DNA of 64,000 nucleotides, from NCBI RefSeq assembly GCF_030369675.1, contig NZ_CP128477.1:682001-746000 (forward strand), given 5' to 3'. A program made the position numbers and the translations under genes. This DNA comes from Peteryoungia algae (GTDB lineage Bacteria > Pseudomonadota > Alphaproteobacteria > Rhizobiales > Rhizobiaceae). Positions 18,711-28,081 of the stretch are shown here, in pieces (position 1 is the stretch's first letter; each line of letters opens with the position of its first letter). A model generated the notes under the pieces. That model was not told the origin of the DNA, did no database searches, and was given only the letters and a program-made list of their open reading frames with translations.

Positions 18711-19579
18711 TGGTGCGCGGTCCTGTCCAGCCGACGATCCTCAACCGGCCCTCCCAGGGAGAGACACCGGTGCCGACGCCGATGGACAGCCTCTGGCAGG
18801 ACAATGCCGAGGAGCGGGCCGCAAGCGACCCGGCACTCCTGATCGATGTCGCGGGTTTCGAAGGCCCGCTCGATCTCCTGCTTTTCCTTGCCCGCAATCA
18901 GAAGGTCGATCTCGCCCGCATTTCGGTGCTGGCCCTGGCCGAGCAATATTTGCTCTTCATCGAAACCGCCCGGCGCATTCGCATCGAGCTGGCTGCCGAC
19001 TATCTGGTGATGGCGGCCTGGCTCGCCTATCTGAAATCGCGTCTCCTGATCCCGCAGCAGCCGAAAGACGACGGCCCCTCGGGCGAGGAGATGGCCCAGA
19101 CGCTTGCCTTCCGCCTGAAACGGCTGGAGGCCATGCGCGAGGCCGCAAGCCGGCTCGTCAACCGCAACCGTCTCGGCCGTGATGTCCACCCGCGCGGTGC
19201 GCCGGAACATGTGCCCTCGCGCGCGACGAGCGCCTATGAGGCTTCGCTCTATGATCTGCTGACGGCCTACGCTTCACTGCGCCAGCGCCAGGCAATCACC
19301 CAGGTGACGATCGAGCGGCGGCGGGTCTGGTCGCTGTCGGATGCGCGCGGGATCCTGACCCGCATGATCGGCGAGATCACCGACTGGACGGCGCTCGACC
19401 ATTTCCTTTTGCGCTACCTGCCGAGCCCCGAGGACCGGGTGACCGCGATTGCGAGTTCCTTTGCAGCCTCCCTCGAACTCGTGCGTGAAGGCCGACTTGA
19501 GATCCGACAGGATGGGGCCTTCCAGCCGATCTACATGCGCAGCGGTCCCAGGGCCGAAGCTTTGAAATCGGTGGAGTGA
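18710..19579 (+). CDS. scpA: Segregation and condensation protein A
   Basis: A 289-aa kleisin that bridges SMC heads in the bacterial condensin complex. The conserved N-terminal block FEGPLDLLLFLARNQKVDL starts near residue 50, and the C-terminal winged-helix part is seen around FLLRYLPSPEDRVTAIASSFAASLELVREG. The ATG at 18710 overlaps the nagZ stop (TGATG-type coupling); the extra N-terminus before the kleisin domain is low complexity, so ATG 18782 is an alternative. It lies 7 nt before scpB, its functional partner. Confidence 0.93.
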   Translation: MVRGPVQPTILNRPSQGETPVPTPMDSLWQDNAEERAASDPALLIDVAGFEGPLDLLLFLARNQKVDLARISVLALAEQYLLFIETARRIRIELAADYLVMAAWLAYLKSRLLIPQQPKDDGPSGEEMAQTLAFRLKRLEAMREAASRLVNRNRLGRDVHPRGAPEHVPSRATSAYEASLYDLLTAYASLRQRQAITQVTIERRRVWSLSDARGILTRMIGEITDWTALDHFLLRYLPSPEDRVTAIASSFAASLELVREGRLEIRQDGAFQPIYMRSGPRAEALKSVE

Positions 19580-19586
19580 AGCTGAC

Positions 19587-20321
19587 ATGATCGACGTCGA
19601 CGAGAGGGAGCCGGATGACGGCGAGGAAGCCGAGGAGGGGGGGCATTCTGCATCGCTCCGCGCCGAGCTCGACCGTCGCGAGGCGTTGCGCATTGCCGAG
19701 GCCCTGGTTTTCGCGTCTGCCCAGCCGGTTTCGACCTCCTTTGTCGAAGAGCGTCTGCCACACGGCATCGCGGCGACGGATATCCTGCATCAGCTGAAGG
19801 AGGATTACGCTGCGCGCGGGGTGAACCTCGTCCAGGTGGACGACCACTGGGCGTTTCGCACGGCGGCCGATCTCTCATTTGCCATCCGCAACGACGAGGC
19901 CGAGGTCAAGAAGCTCTCGCGTGCTGCTCTCGAAGTGCTCGCGATCATCGCCTATCACCAGCCGGTCACGCGTGCCGAGATCGAGGACATCAGAGGCGTG
20001 CAGACCTCCAAGGGCACGCTCGACGTGTTGATGGAGGCGGGCTGGGTGCGTTTTCGCGGGCGCCGGCGTTCGCCCGGACGCCCTGTGACCCTTGGGACGA
20101 CCCGTGATTTCCTCGATCATTTCGGGCTGGAGGAACTGCGCGATCTGCCGGGTCTCGAAGAGTTGAAGGGGGCAGGGCTGCTCTCTGGCCGTATTCCGGC
20201 GAACTTCAACATCCCGCTTCCCATGGGCCATGACGAGCTTAGCGAGGAGGAGGATCCGATTACCCAGCTGGACCTCGAAGAGCTCGGCCTCTTGACACCG
20301 GGCGGTGAAGCAGAGGAATAG
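19587..20321 (+). CDS. scpB: Segregation and condensation protein B
   Basis: A 244-aa protein of the ScpB family: two winged-helix domains (LRIAEALVFASAQPVSTSFVEERL; LSRAALEVLAIIAYHQPVTRAEIEDIRG), the latter being the strongest family motif. ScpB dimers bind ScpA and regulate condensin. The acidic leader (DEREPDDGEEAEEGG) is unusual but harmless. It lies directly after scpA. Confidence 0.95.
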   Translation: MIDVDEREPDDGEEAEEGGHSASLRAELDRREALRIAEALVFASAQPVSTSFVEERLPHGIAATDILHQLKEDYAARGVNLVQVDDHWAFRTAADLSFAIRNDEAEVKKLSRAALEVLAIIAYHQPVTRAEIEDIRGVQTSKGTLDVLMEAGWVRFRGRRRSPGRPVTLGTTRDFLDHFGLEELRDLPGLEELKGAGLLSGRIPANFNIPLPMGHDELSEEEDPITQLDLEELGLLTPGGEAEE

Positions 20322-20411
20322 GGTCAGCTTTTTCAACGATGACCGGTAAAGCCGGCTCGTCTGCGGTCCCTGTGTCTGCAACGATCCGGTCTGAACCGCG
20401 CGGACGGCAGA

Positions 20412-21539
20412 ATGAATCCAGCGAAGACCCAGCACGGAAACGGCCAGCGCACGGCGGGCGTGACCTTTGCCGCACGTCTGACCTTCGAGGAGATTCATCA
20501 CTGCTATCACGGCAAGGAGACGATCGGCGGTCTTTCGCTGACGGCGGAACCCGGCGAAGTCCTCTGCCTGCTCGGTCCCTCCGGGTCTGGCAAGACGACG
20601 CTGCTCAGGATTGCCGCTGGCATCGAGGCGCAGACGTCAGGTCGCGTGGTGATCAACGACCGTGAAGTCGCTGGACCCCGGACCTTCCTGCCGCCGGAGA
20701 AGCGTGGCATCGGGCTGATGTTCCAGGACTTCGCTCTTTTCCCTCACATGTGCGTGCTCGACAATGTCCGCTTCGGCCTGACGGCGCTGCCGCGCAAGGA
20801 CGCGGTGGCGGAAGCCATGGCCGCTCTGGAGCGCGTCGGGCTTGCCCATTATGCCGACAAGTTTCCGCATGCCTTGTCCGGCGGTGAGCAGCAGCGCGTG
20901 GCGCTGGCGAGAGCGCTCGCTCCCCGTCCCAGCGTGCTCCTGATGGACGAACCTTTTTCCGGTCTCGATTCGCGGCTCAAGGACACGGTGCGGGCCGATA
21001 CGCTCGCAATTCTCCGTGAGACCCGTGCGACTGCCGTCGTCGTCACCCACGACGCCGAAGAGGCCATGCGCATGGCAGATCGCATTGCGCTTCTCCGGAA
21101 CGGGCGTCTCGTGCAGGTCGGGACATCGGACGATCTCTATCGCCGACCGAACGACATCTTTGCGGCCGCGTTCTTTTCTGAAATCAATGAATTCGCCGGC
21201 CGCGTGCGGGGCGGACAGGTGGAAACGCCGCTGGGTGCGGCCGAAGCCGGCCATCTCGCCGAGGGTACCGAGGTCGAGATTGCGGTTCGCCTGTCCGATC
21301 TTGCCGTGCGCGACAGTGGCGGCAGCATTCCGGCCCGCATCATTGCTCGACGTTTTCTCGGCGTTGTCGAACTGCTCGACCTTGCAGTCCCCGGCACCGA
21401 GAGGCCCGTCCGCGCTCGAATCCGGGCCGATGTCCTGTCGGCCGGTGTGCGTGACGTCACGATTGCGGTTGAGCCGAAAGACATTTTGGTGTTTGAAAAG
21501 ACACCGGAAAGCCCCTACATCGGGGAAACAAAAATCTAA
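20412..21539 (+). CDS. ABC transporter ATP-binding protein without adjacent permease
   Basis: A 375-aa ATPase with all motifs: Walker A GPSGSGKTT, Q-loop LMFQDFALFPHM, signature LSGGEQQRVALARAL, Walker B VLLMDEP, and H-loop VVVTHDAEEA. The C-terminal third is a TOBE-like beta domain (RVRGGQVETPLGAAEAGHLAEGTEVEIAVRLSDL), so it resembles the importer ATPases FbpC/PotA/UgpC. No permease or binding protein lies nearby; it sits between scpB and tatA. It may serve a permease encoded elsewhere, but the substrate cannot be inferred. Confidence 0.85.
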   Translation: MNPAKTQHGNGQRTAGVTFAARLTFEEIHHCYHGKETIGGLSLTAEPGEVLCLLGPSGSGKTTLLRIAAGIEAQTSGRVVINDREVAGPRTFLPPEKRGIGLMFQDFALFPHMCVLDNVRFGLTALPRKDAVAEAMAALERVGLAHYADKFPHALSGGEQQRVALARALAPRPSVLLMDEPFSGLDSRLKDTVRADTLAILRETRATAVVVTHDAEEAMRMADRIALLRNGRLVQVGTSDDLYRRPNDIFAAAFFSEINEFAGRVRGGQVETPLGAAEAGHLAEGTEVEIAVRLSDLAVRDSGGSIPARIIARRFLGVVELLDLAVPGTERPVRARIRADVLSAGVRDVTIAVEPKDILVFEKTPESPYIGETKI

Positions 21540-21551
21540 GGAGTGGCAGGC

Positions 21552-21779
21552 ATGGGTTCGTTTAGCATTTGGCACTGGATCATCGTTCTGGCGATCGTCC
21601 TGCTTCTCTTCGGCCGCGGCAAGATCCCGGAACTGATGGGTGACGTGGCCAAGGGCATCAAGAGCTTCAAGAAGGGCATCAGCGAAGAGGACGAGAGCGA
21701 AAAGCCGACCGCTTCGACCCCTCCGGCCCAGTCGACCGCGACGAAGACGGTCGATCACAAGGCCGACGAGGTAAAGTGA
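21552..21779 (+). CDS. tatA: Sec-independent translocase subunit TatA
   Basis: A 75-aa protein with the TatA pattern: short N-terminal membrane helix ([26 protein letters not shown]), FGRGKI hinge, amphipathic helix ([18 protein letters not shown]) and a polar tail. TatA forms the pore for folded, twin-arginine signal-bearing proteins. AAGGAG lies 8 nt before 21552; an in-frame GTG at 21543 overlaps that site and is unlikely to be the start. First gene of tatABC. Confidence 0.95.
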   Translation: MGSFSIWHWIIVLAIVLLLFGRGKIPELMGDVAKGIKSFKKGISEEDESEKPTASTPPAQSTATKTVDHKADEVK

Positions 21780-21892
21780 TCGGCATCCGCCGTTTGGACG
21801 GGCGGCTCTTCGGGCTGCCCGCTCTTCGTTGAAGTGTTGGAAGTCCGGCGCCCGTTCCGAGGCGCCCTTGGTGGCATCAGGAGCCCGTTTAC

Positions 21893-22636
21893 ATGCTGGA
21901 TATAGGCTGGACCGAGCTTTTGGTGGTCGCCGTGATCCTGATCGTGGTTGTGGGTCCCAAGGACCTGCCCCCGATGATCCGGGCCTTCGGCAAGATGACG
22001 AAGCGTCTGCGACAGACGGCGGGCGAGTTTCGATCCCAGTTCGATGAGGCCCTCCGGGAGGCCGAGCTCGATGACCTGAAGAATTCGGTCAACGACATCC
22101 GGTCGCTCAATCCTGCCAATACGATCCGGGAGACATTGAACCCGCTGCGCCAGATGGGGCAGGAGATCAAGTCGGATCTGGAGCGTTCCACGCGCCCCCA
22201 GAGCAAGACTGCGCCGCAGGATGACGGTTACGAAGAAAATTCCATTTTGCCCGACGTGCCGCTCGGCCTCGGCGAAGTGCCGGACGCGCTGAAACCGGCC
22301 GCAGTCCCGCCAGCCGCGCAAGCTGCTGCTCCCGCTGCGACCACGCCAGTCACCGGCCCGGCGACCTCGGCGCCCGCCGCGGCGGCCCCGGTCACCACAA
22401 AGAAGCCGGCTGGTCGCAAGGCTGCCGCCAAGGCCGATGCTCCGGCGAAGGCGGCCTCCAGGACCGTGAAAGCCGCGCCCGTGGCAGCCGCTGTCCCGGT
22501 CGCCTCTCAGCCGAAGGCGACGAAGGCGAAGGCCGCTCCCGTCAAACCGGCAGCGACGAAGCCCGCCCCGGCCGAAAAGGCTCTTGCCAAATCGGCACCC
22601 AAGGCACGCAAGCCCAAGAGTGAGGACCGCGCATGA
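21893..22636 (+). CDS. tatB: Sec-independent translocase subunit TatB
   Basis: A 247-aa protein: N-terminal membrane helix (MLDIGWTELLVVAVILIVVVGPKDLP), amphipathic helix (MIRAFGKMTKRLRQTAGEFRSQFDEAL), then a long Ala/Pro/Lys-rich tail that is longer than in E. coli TatB but common in alphaproteobacteria. TatB with TatC recognises twin-arginine signals. The stop overlaps the tatC start (ATGA). Confidence 0.94.
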   Translation: MLDIGWTELLVVAVILIVVVGPKDLPPMIRAFGKMTKRLRQTAGEFRSQFDEALREAELDDLKNSVNDIRSLNPANTIRETLNPLRQMGQEIKSDLERSTRPQSKTAPQDDGYEENSILPDVPLGLGEVPDALKPAAVPPAAQAAAPAATTPVTGPATSAPAAAAPVTTKKPAGRKAAAKADAPAKAASRTVKAAPVAAAVPVASQPKATKAKAAPVKPAATKPAPAEKALAKSAPKARKPKSEDRA

Positions 22637-23454
22637 GCGGCGAGACCGACGACAAGCCCCAGCCGCTGATCGAGCATCTGATTGAACTGCGGTCGCGCCT
22701 CATCTGGGCGCTCGGCGCATTCTTCCTCGCCTTCATCGTCTGCTTCTACTTCGCCAAGCCGCTCTTCAACATGCTGGTCGTTCCCTATAAATGGGCCGTG
22801 TCCTGGGCTGGCATGGATTTGAGCAAGGCGGAGCTGATCTATACGGCGCCCCAGGAATTCTTCTTCACCCAGGTGAAGGTGGCGGCCTTCGGCGCCATGG
22901 TCATCGCCTTTCCGGTGATCGCCTCGCAGATCTACAAATTCGTGGCGCCCGGTCTCTACAAGAACGAGCGCGCCGCCTTCCTGCCGTTCCTGATTGCCTC
23001 GCCGCTGCTCTTTCTGCTCGGCGCCTCGCTCGTCTATTTCTTCTTCACGCCCATGGTGATGTGGTTCTTCCTCGCCATGCAGCAAAGCCCCGGCGAGGGG
23101 GAGGTGGCGATTTCGCTGCTGCCCAAGGTTTCCGAATATCTCAGCCTGATCATGACGCTGGTCTTTTCCTTCGGTCTTGTGTTCCAGCTGCCCGTCATCA
23201 CCACGCTTCTGGCGCGGGTCGGCATCCTGGACAGCCGGTGGCTGGCGGACAAGCGCAAGTACTTCATCGTCGTCGCCTTCGTCGTCGCCGCCGTCCTGAC
23301 ACCGCCGGATCCGCTCTCCCAGATCGGTCTTGCACTGCCGACAATCCTTCTCTACGAGGTGGCTATCTACGCGGCGCGACTCGTCGAGAAGAACCGTGCT
23401 CGGTCTGCAGAAGCCGCCGACCTTGCCGAGGCTTCCTCGTCAGAGGAAACCTGA
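22633..23454 (+). CDS. tatC: Sec-independent translocase subunit TatC
   Basis: A 273-aa integral membrane protein with six predicted spans and the TatC N-terminal signature [17 protein letters not shown] (cytoplasmic Glu important for signal-peptide binding). Family motifs also seen: [29 protein letters not shown] and [20 protein letters not shown]. It overlaps tatB by four bases (ATGA), implying coupled translation. Confidence 0.97.
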   Translation: MSGETDDKPQPLIEHLIELRSRLIWALGAFFLAFIVCFYFAKPLFNMLVVPYKWAVSWAGMDLSKAELIYTAPQEFFFTQVKVAAFGAMVIAFPVIASQIYKFVAPGLYKNERAAFLPFLIASPLLFLLGASLVYFFFTPMVMWFFLAMQQSPGEGEVAISLLPKVSEYLSLIMTLVFSFGLVFQLPVITTLLARVGILDSRWLADKRKYFIVVAFVVAAVLTPPDPLSQIGLALPTILLYEVAIYAARLVEKNRARSAEAADLAEASSSEET

Positions 23455-23561
23455 ATCGGCGCCGACGCCGTTTCGACGACGCCAAAACCCATCACGACAT
23501 GGGGCCGGACATGGCCGCCGGCCACTCCGCTCCCGGTCGAAGCACAAGACCTGGAACGACG

Positions 23562-24845
23562 ATGCTCGATATCAAGTGGATCCGTGAAAACCCCGAGGCC
23601 CTCGATGCCGCACTCGCCAAGCGCAGTGCCGAGCCGCTGTCTGCCTCACTGATCGCGCTCGACCAGAAGCGCCGCGCCGTCGCCCAGGCGATGCAGGACA
23701 TGCAGTCGCGCCGCAACAGCGCCTCCAAGGAGATTGGCGCCGCCATGGCGCAGAAGAACATGGAGCTGGCCGAAAAGCTGAAGGCGGAAGTCGCCTCGCT
23801 CAAGGACACGTTGCCGGCCGCCGAAGAGGAAGAGCGTCAGCTTACTGCCGAGCTGACCGACGCCCTGTCGCGCATTCCGAACATTCCGCATGACGACGTC
23901 CCTGTCGGCAAGGACGAGCACGACAATGTCGTCGCCCGGGTCGTCGGCGAAAAGCCGATGTGGAACCACAAGGCGTTCGAACACTACGAAATCGGCGAAA
24001 ACCTCGGCTACATGGACTTCGAGCGCGCCGCCAAGCTGTCCGGCGCCCGCTTCACCGTGCTGACCAGCCAGCTTGCCCGGCTCGAGCGCGCCCTTGGCCA
24101 GTTCATGCTCGACCTGCACACCTCGGAACACGGTTATACGGAAGTGTCGTCGCCCCTGATGGTGCGTGATGACGCCATGTACGGCACGGGGCAGCTTCCG
24201 AAATTCGCCGAAGACCTGTTCAGGACGACGGATGGCCGCTGGCTGATCCCGACGGCGGAGGTGACACTGACCAATCTGGTCGCTGGCGAAATCCTCGACC
24301 AGGAAAAGCTGCCGCTGCGCTTTACCGCCCTGACGCCGTCCTTCCGCTCGGAAGCAGGCTCGGCCGGCCGCGACACGCGCGGCATGCTGCGCCAGCACCA
24401 GTTCTGGAAATGCGAGCTCGTCTCGATCACCGACGCCGAAAGCTCCATGGCCGAGCACGAGCGCATGACGGCCTGCGCCGAAGAAGTGTTGAAGCGCCTC
24501 GGCCTGCACTTCCGGACCATGACGCTTTGCACCGGCGACATGGGCTTCGGCGCCCGCAAGACCTATGACCTTGAAGTCTGGCTGCCGGGGCAGAACGCCT
24601 ACCGCGAAATCTCGTCCTGCTCCGTCTGCGGCGATTTCCAGGGGCGTCGGATGAATGCCCGCTATCGCAACAAGGACGGCAAGGGCACGACCTTCGTGCA
24701 CACGCTGAACGGTTCCGGCACGGCCGTCGGCCGCTGCCTCATCGCTGTCATGGAGAACTACCTCAACGAGGACGGCTCGATCACCGTTCCCGACGTGCTC
24801 CTGCCCTATATGGGCGGCATCAAGAAAATCGAGAAGGCGGCCTGA
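23562..24845 (+). CDS. serS: Serine--tRNA ligase
   Basis: A 427-aa class II synthetase with the N-terminal coiled-coil arm that grips the long variable arm of tRNA-Ser (residues about 1-110, [18 protein letters not shown]...[17 protein letters not shown]), motif 2 ([25 protein letters not shown]) and motif 3 ([18 protein letters not shown]). ATG 23562 gives the exact family N-terminus. It lies between tatC and surE, the usual rhizobial arrangement. Confidence 0.97.
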   Translation: MLDIKWIRENPEALDAALAKRSAEPLSASLIALDQKRRAVAQAMQDMQSRRNSASKEIGAAMAQKNMELAEKLKAEVASLKDTLPAAEEEERQLTAELTDALSRIPNIPHDDVPVGKDEHDNVVARVVGEKPMWNHKAFEHYEIGENLGYMDFERAAKLSGARFTVLTSQLARLERALGQFMLDLHTSEHGYTEVSSPLMVRDDAMYGTGQLPKFAEDLFRTTDGRWLIPTAEVTLTNLVAGEILDQEKLPLRFTALTPSFRSEAGSAGRDTRGMLRQHQFWKCELVSITDAESSMAEHERMTACAEEVLKRLGLHFRTMTLCTGDMGFGARKTYDLEVWLPGQNAYREISSCSVCGDFQGRRMNARYRNKDGKGTTFVHTLNGSGTAVGRCLIAVMENYLNEDGSITVPDVLLPYMGGIKKIEKAA

Positions 24846-24867
24846 TCACGCCGCGCCCGGAGTGACC

Positions 24868-25638
24868 ATGCGCATCTTGCTGACGAATGACGACGGTATC
24901 CATGCTCCGGGGCTCGGCGCCCTGGAGCGCATCGCCCGCAACCTCTCCGACGATGTCTGGATCGTGGCACCAGAGACGGATCAGAGCGGCCTTGCCCATT
25001 CGCTGACGCTGTCGGAACCCTTGCGTCTGCGCGAACTCGGAGACCAGAAATTCGCATTGCGCGGCACGCCGACGGATTGCGTCATCATGGCGATCCGCAA
25101 GGTGCTCGACCGCAAGCCCGATCTGGTTCTTTCGGGTGTCAATGCGGGCGCCAACCTCGCGGACGACGTGACTTATTCGGGAACGGTTGCCGGTGCGATT
25201 GAGGGAACGGTGCATGGCATCCGCTCCTTCGCTCTGAGCCAGGCCTACAGCTACGAGGCGGGTTCACCGATCCCATGGCATGTGGCCGAAGCTCTGGCGC
25301 CGGACCTGCTGAGGAAGCTCTCGACGGTCGATCTGCCACCCGGCACTTTTCTCAATCTCAATTTCCCGAATTGTGAACCGGCGGACGTGCAGGGCATCGA
25401 TGTCACGTCGCAGGGCAAGCTCGATTTCGGCCTCTCGGTCGAAGAGCGTCAGGATGGGCGCGGGCTTCCCTATTTCTGGCTCCGCTTCGGCGACCGCAAG
25501 GGCAATTTCCGCGCAGGAACGGATATCAACGCGCTGAGAGAGAACAAGATTTCGGTCACGCCGCTGAAACTCGACATGACGGATTACACGGTGCAGGACA
25601 TCGTCGCGGACGCCCTTGCGAGGGGAGGCGCGGCTTGA
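24868..25638 (+). CDS. surE: 5'/3'-nucleotidase SurE
   Basis: A 256-aa metal-dependent nucleotidase. N-terminal [16 protein letters not shown] carries the DD metal site, and the later [22 protein letters not shown] is the second family signature. SurE dephosphorylates nucleoside monophosphates and is linked to stress survival. Start ATG 24868; the GTG at 24862 is less likely. The stop overlaps the next start as TTGA. The order surE-pcm-nlpD is shared with E. coli. Confidence 0.95.
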   Translation: MRILLTNDDGIHAPGLGALERIARNLSDDVWIVAPETDQSGLAHSLTLSEPLRLRELGDQKFALRGTPTDCVIMAIRKVLDRKPDLVLSGVNAGANLADDVTYSGTVAGAIEGTVHGIRSFALSQAYSYEAGSPIPWHVAEALAPDLLRKLSTVDLPPGTFLNLNFPNCEPADVQGIDVTSQGKLDFGLSVEERQDGRGLPYFWLRFGDRKGNFRAGTDINALRENKISVTPLKLDMTDYTVQDIVADALARGGAA

Positions 25639-26288
25639 GGTCGGCGCTTGTCGAGCGCGAAGGTTTCGCCGCTCTGGTTCTCCGTCTGCGCGCTGAGGGC
25701 ATTACCAATCTGGATCTTCTGACGGCGGTCGAACAAACGCCGCGCTCGATCTTCGTGCCGCCGGAATTCGCGCAAAGCGCCTATTCAACCCGTTCCATTC
25801 CCATCGAATGCGGGCAGTTCATGGAAGGGGCCGACCTTTCGGTCCGGCTGTTGTCGCATCTGCAGGTGAAGCCCGGCCATCGTGTCTTGGAAATCGGCAC
25901 GGGAAGCGGGTTTCTGACGGCAGTAATCGGTCGGCTCGCCGAGCGGGTCATCTCCATCGAGCGTTACAAGACGCTGCTTGCGGCGGCACAGCGTCGACTT
26001 GAGCAGCTTTCGATCCGCAATGTCATTCTGCGTCAGGTGGACGGGATGAACGGCCTGCCGGGAGAAGGGACCTTCGACCGGATCGTCTCGACCGCTGCCT
26101 ATCCGGCCATGCCACGCTTCTACGCCGAACAACTGGTTTCGGGGGGCATGCTTCTCGTGCCCCTGATGGTGGACGAGCAGCGATGCATCATGGTGCGTCT
26201 GACCAAGACAGGCAGCCGTTTCGAGCGGGAGGATCTCTTCGAGGTTCCCTTCCTGCCGCTGCAGCCGAAGATCGCCCAGCACCTCTGA
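25635..26288 (+). CDS. pcm: Protein-L-isoaspartate O-methyltransferase (surE-linked)
   Basis: A 217-aa SAM-dependent repair methyltransferase with canonical Pcm features: [25 protein letters not shown] (substrate loop region), motif [28 protein letters not shown], and post-motif [14 protein letters not shown]. It starts at a TTG whose last two bases form part of the surE TGA stop (TTGA), a translational-coupling arrangement. This is the better-conserved of two Pcm-family genes in the window. Confidence 0.92.
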   Translation: MRSALVEREGFAALVLRLRAEGITNLDLLTAVEQTPRSIFVPPEFAQSAYSTRSIPIECGQFMEGADLSVRLLSHLQVKPGHRVLEIGTGSGFLTAVIGRLAERVISIERYKTLLAAAQRRLEQLSIRNVILRQVDGMNGLPGEGTFDRIVSTAAYPAMPRFYAEQLVSGGMLLVPLMVDEQRCIMVRLTKTGSRFEREDLFEVPFLPLQPKIAQHL

Positions 26289-26465
26289 GGCCGTTTTTTG
26301 TATTTTTCTCGGGCCGCTGGAGGGCCTGCGCAGACGCCGCTCCGGTGTCTCCTTATATGCGCTTGGACGAATTCGTTCACGGCGAATCCCCGGGGGTTAA
26401 CTGACCGGTAATACTAACGCGCTTTAATGAACCCACATCAAGTTGTGTCATTTGTGGGTCGAGTC

Positions 26466-28007
26466 ATGCGTAAAAGTGTATCGCCGAAAGCTGGATTGTC
26501 CTTTGCTCGTTTGTGCGGCGCGCTTCTCCTGGCTGGCACGGCAGCCGGTTGCAGTTCGGATGCCTCGCGGTTCGGCTCGGTCTTCTCGACTGACAGTTTG
26601 ACCACAGCGTCCATTCCCCGCCAGTCCGCCATGCGCGGTCAGCCGCCCGTTCCTGCCGAAAACATCGGCAACGGTGGTGGGATGTACGCCCAGAACCAGG
26701 CCATGGCTCAGCCGATGCCGGCAAGCCCAGGCTATGAGCAGCCGGCTTCAGCCCGGGCTGCAAGCACCCCTGCATCCGTCCAGCGATCCGAACTTGCCGC
26801 ACCATCGGGCATGGCCCAGGCGCCGGTGTCCGGCAACAATTCCGAACGCGCTGCAGCGCTCTCGCAGCCCTTCCCCTCGGCACCCCAGCAGGGCGCTCAG
26901 GTGGCAATGGCAAACGCGAACCAGGTGCTCGCAGAGCCTCGCAGCACCGGCACCACGCCGAAACAGGGCGGCTGGTCAACGGCGGGTGCTGCCCGCGTGA
27001 CGCTGCGCCCCGGCGAAACCATTGCGACGCTCGCCGATCGTTATGGCGTCCCGCAGAAGGAACTGCTCAAAGCCAATGGTCTGACCCAGCCGACAGACGC
27101 GGCTCCGGGACAACTCGTCATCATCCCGACCTTTGGCGGTCCGAATGCAGCACGCGCTGCTGCCGACGCCTCCGGTCTGCCAGCCGACGGTCGCAAGCCG
27201 ATCCTGCCGGGCGACCAGCAGCAGAATGTTGCAGTTCTGCCGAATGCGCCGAATTCTCGCGAAAAGCAGCAGGTTCAGGCGTCTGCAGCCACCGGCAAGG
27301 TGGCGACGGGGGCAGGCGAGGGTGCTGGCTCCTATGTGGTGAAGCCCGGCGATTCTCTCGTGCGGATCGCGAAGGCGAATGGCGTCTCGGTTGATGAACT
27401 CAAGAAGGCGAATGGCCTGACAACCGGCAATATCCGCATCGGGCAGGCGCTCGCCGTCCCGGCGAAGGGTAACAAGTCGACAGCGACTGCGCAGGTTGCC
27501 GCCGACCCGGTCAAGACCGCGTCTGTTCAGGCCAATGGTCAGCCCGCCGGCTACACGGCGCCTGCCGCGATCAAGTCGGTCACCGAAGTCGCCGCCGTCA
27601 AGTCTGATACGACAGCCCCTGAAATGACGGGGATCGGCAAATATCGCTGGCCCGCCCGCGGCGCGGTCATCGCCAACTTCGGCTCCAATATCGACGGCAA
27701 GCGCAGTGACGGGATCGCGATCTCCGTACCGCAGGGCACGCCGATCAAGGCTGCTGAGAATGGTGTGGTCATCTATGCCGGCAATGGTCTGAAAGAGCTC
27801 GGCAACACGGTCCTCGTCCGTCATGACGACGGCAAGGTCACCGTCTACGGCCATGCCGACAGCCTGTCGGTCCAGCGTGGCCAGAAGGTCCAGCGTGGCC
27901 AGACGATCGCAACCTCCGGCATGACCGGCAACGTCAAGCGACCGATGCTGCACTTCGAAGTCCGCAAGGACGCGGCCCCGGTCAACCCCATCACTTTCCT
28001 GGAATAG
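26466..28007 (+). CDS. nlpD: NlpD-like lipoprotein: LysM x2 plus degenerate M23 (LytM) domain
   Basis: A 513-aa protein. N-terminal lipoprotein signal with lipobox LAGTAAGC (Cys29), a long low-complexity region, LysM 1 at about 176-224 (LRPGETIATLADRYGVPQKELLKANGL), LysM 2 at about 289-333 (KPGDSLVRIAKANGVSVDELKKANGL), and an M23 fold at about 393-513. Expected zinc ligands are missing: HxGxD is replaced by SDGIAI, and the HLHFE motif reads MLHFE, as in amidase activators of the EnvC/NlpD group. It therefore probably activates a murein amidase rather than cutting murein. ATG 26427 is an alternative start. Confidence 0.87.
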   Translation: MRKSVSPKAGLSFARLCGALLLAGTAAGCSSDASRFGSVFSTDSLTTASIPRQSAMRGQPPVPAENIGNGGGMYAQNQAMAQPMPASPGYEQPASARAASTPASVQRSELAAPSGMAQAPVSGNNSERAAALSQPFPSAPQQGAQVAMANANQVLAEPRSTGTTPKQGGWSTAGAARVTLRPGETIATLADRYGVPQKELLKANGLTQPTDAAPGQLVIIPTFGGPNAARAAADASGLPADGRKPILPGDQQQNVAVLPNAPNSREKQQVQASAATGKVATGAGEGAGSYVVKPGDSLVRIAKANGVSVDELKKANGLTTGNIRIGQALAVPAKGNKSTATAQVAADPVKTASVQANGQPAGYTAPAAIKSVTEVAAVKSDTTAPEMTGIGKYRWPARGAVIANFGSNIDGKRSDGIAISVPQGTPIKAAENGVVIYAGNGLKELGNTVLVRHDDGKVTVYGHADSLSVQRGQKVQRGQTIATSGMTGNVKRPMLHFEVRKDAAPVNPITFLE

Positions 28008-28028
28008 TATTGCGTACCAGGTGAGTGA

Positions 28029-28060
28029 AAAGGCCCGGAGCTCGCGCTCCGGGCCTTTTT
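28029..28060. terminator. Terminator between convergent nlpD-like and AAA ATPase genes
   Basis: AAAAGGCCCGGAG / CTCCGGGCCTTTTT stem-loop with T runs on both strands, in the 74-bp gap between the two stop codons. Confidence 0.88.
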
Positions 28061-28081
28061 GCGTACTTTCAGGCTCTTGGT

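Noticed and set aside
22791..23561. Long N-terminal extension of SerRS overlapping tatC
   Set aside because: The frame is open by chance through tatC; the true SerRS N-terminus ([10 protein letters not shown]) begins at ATG 23562.
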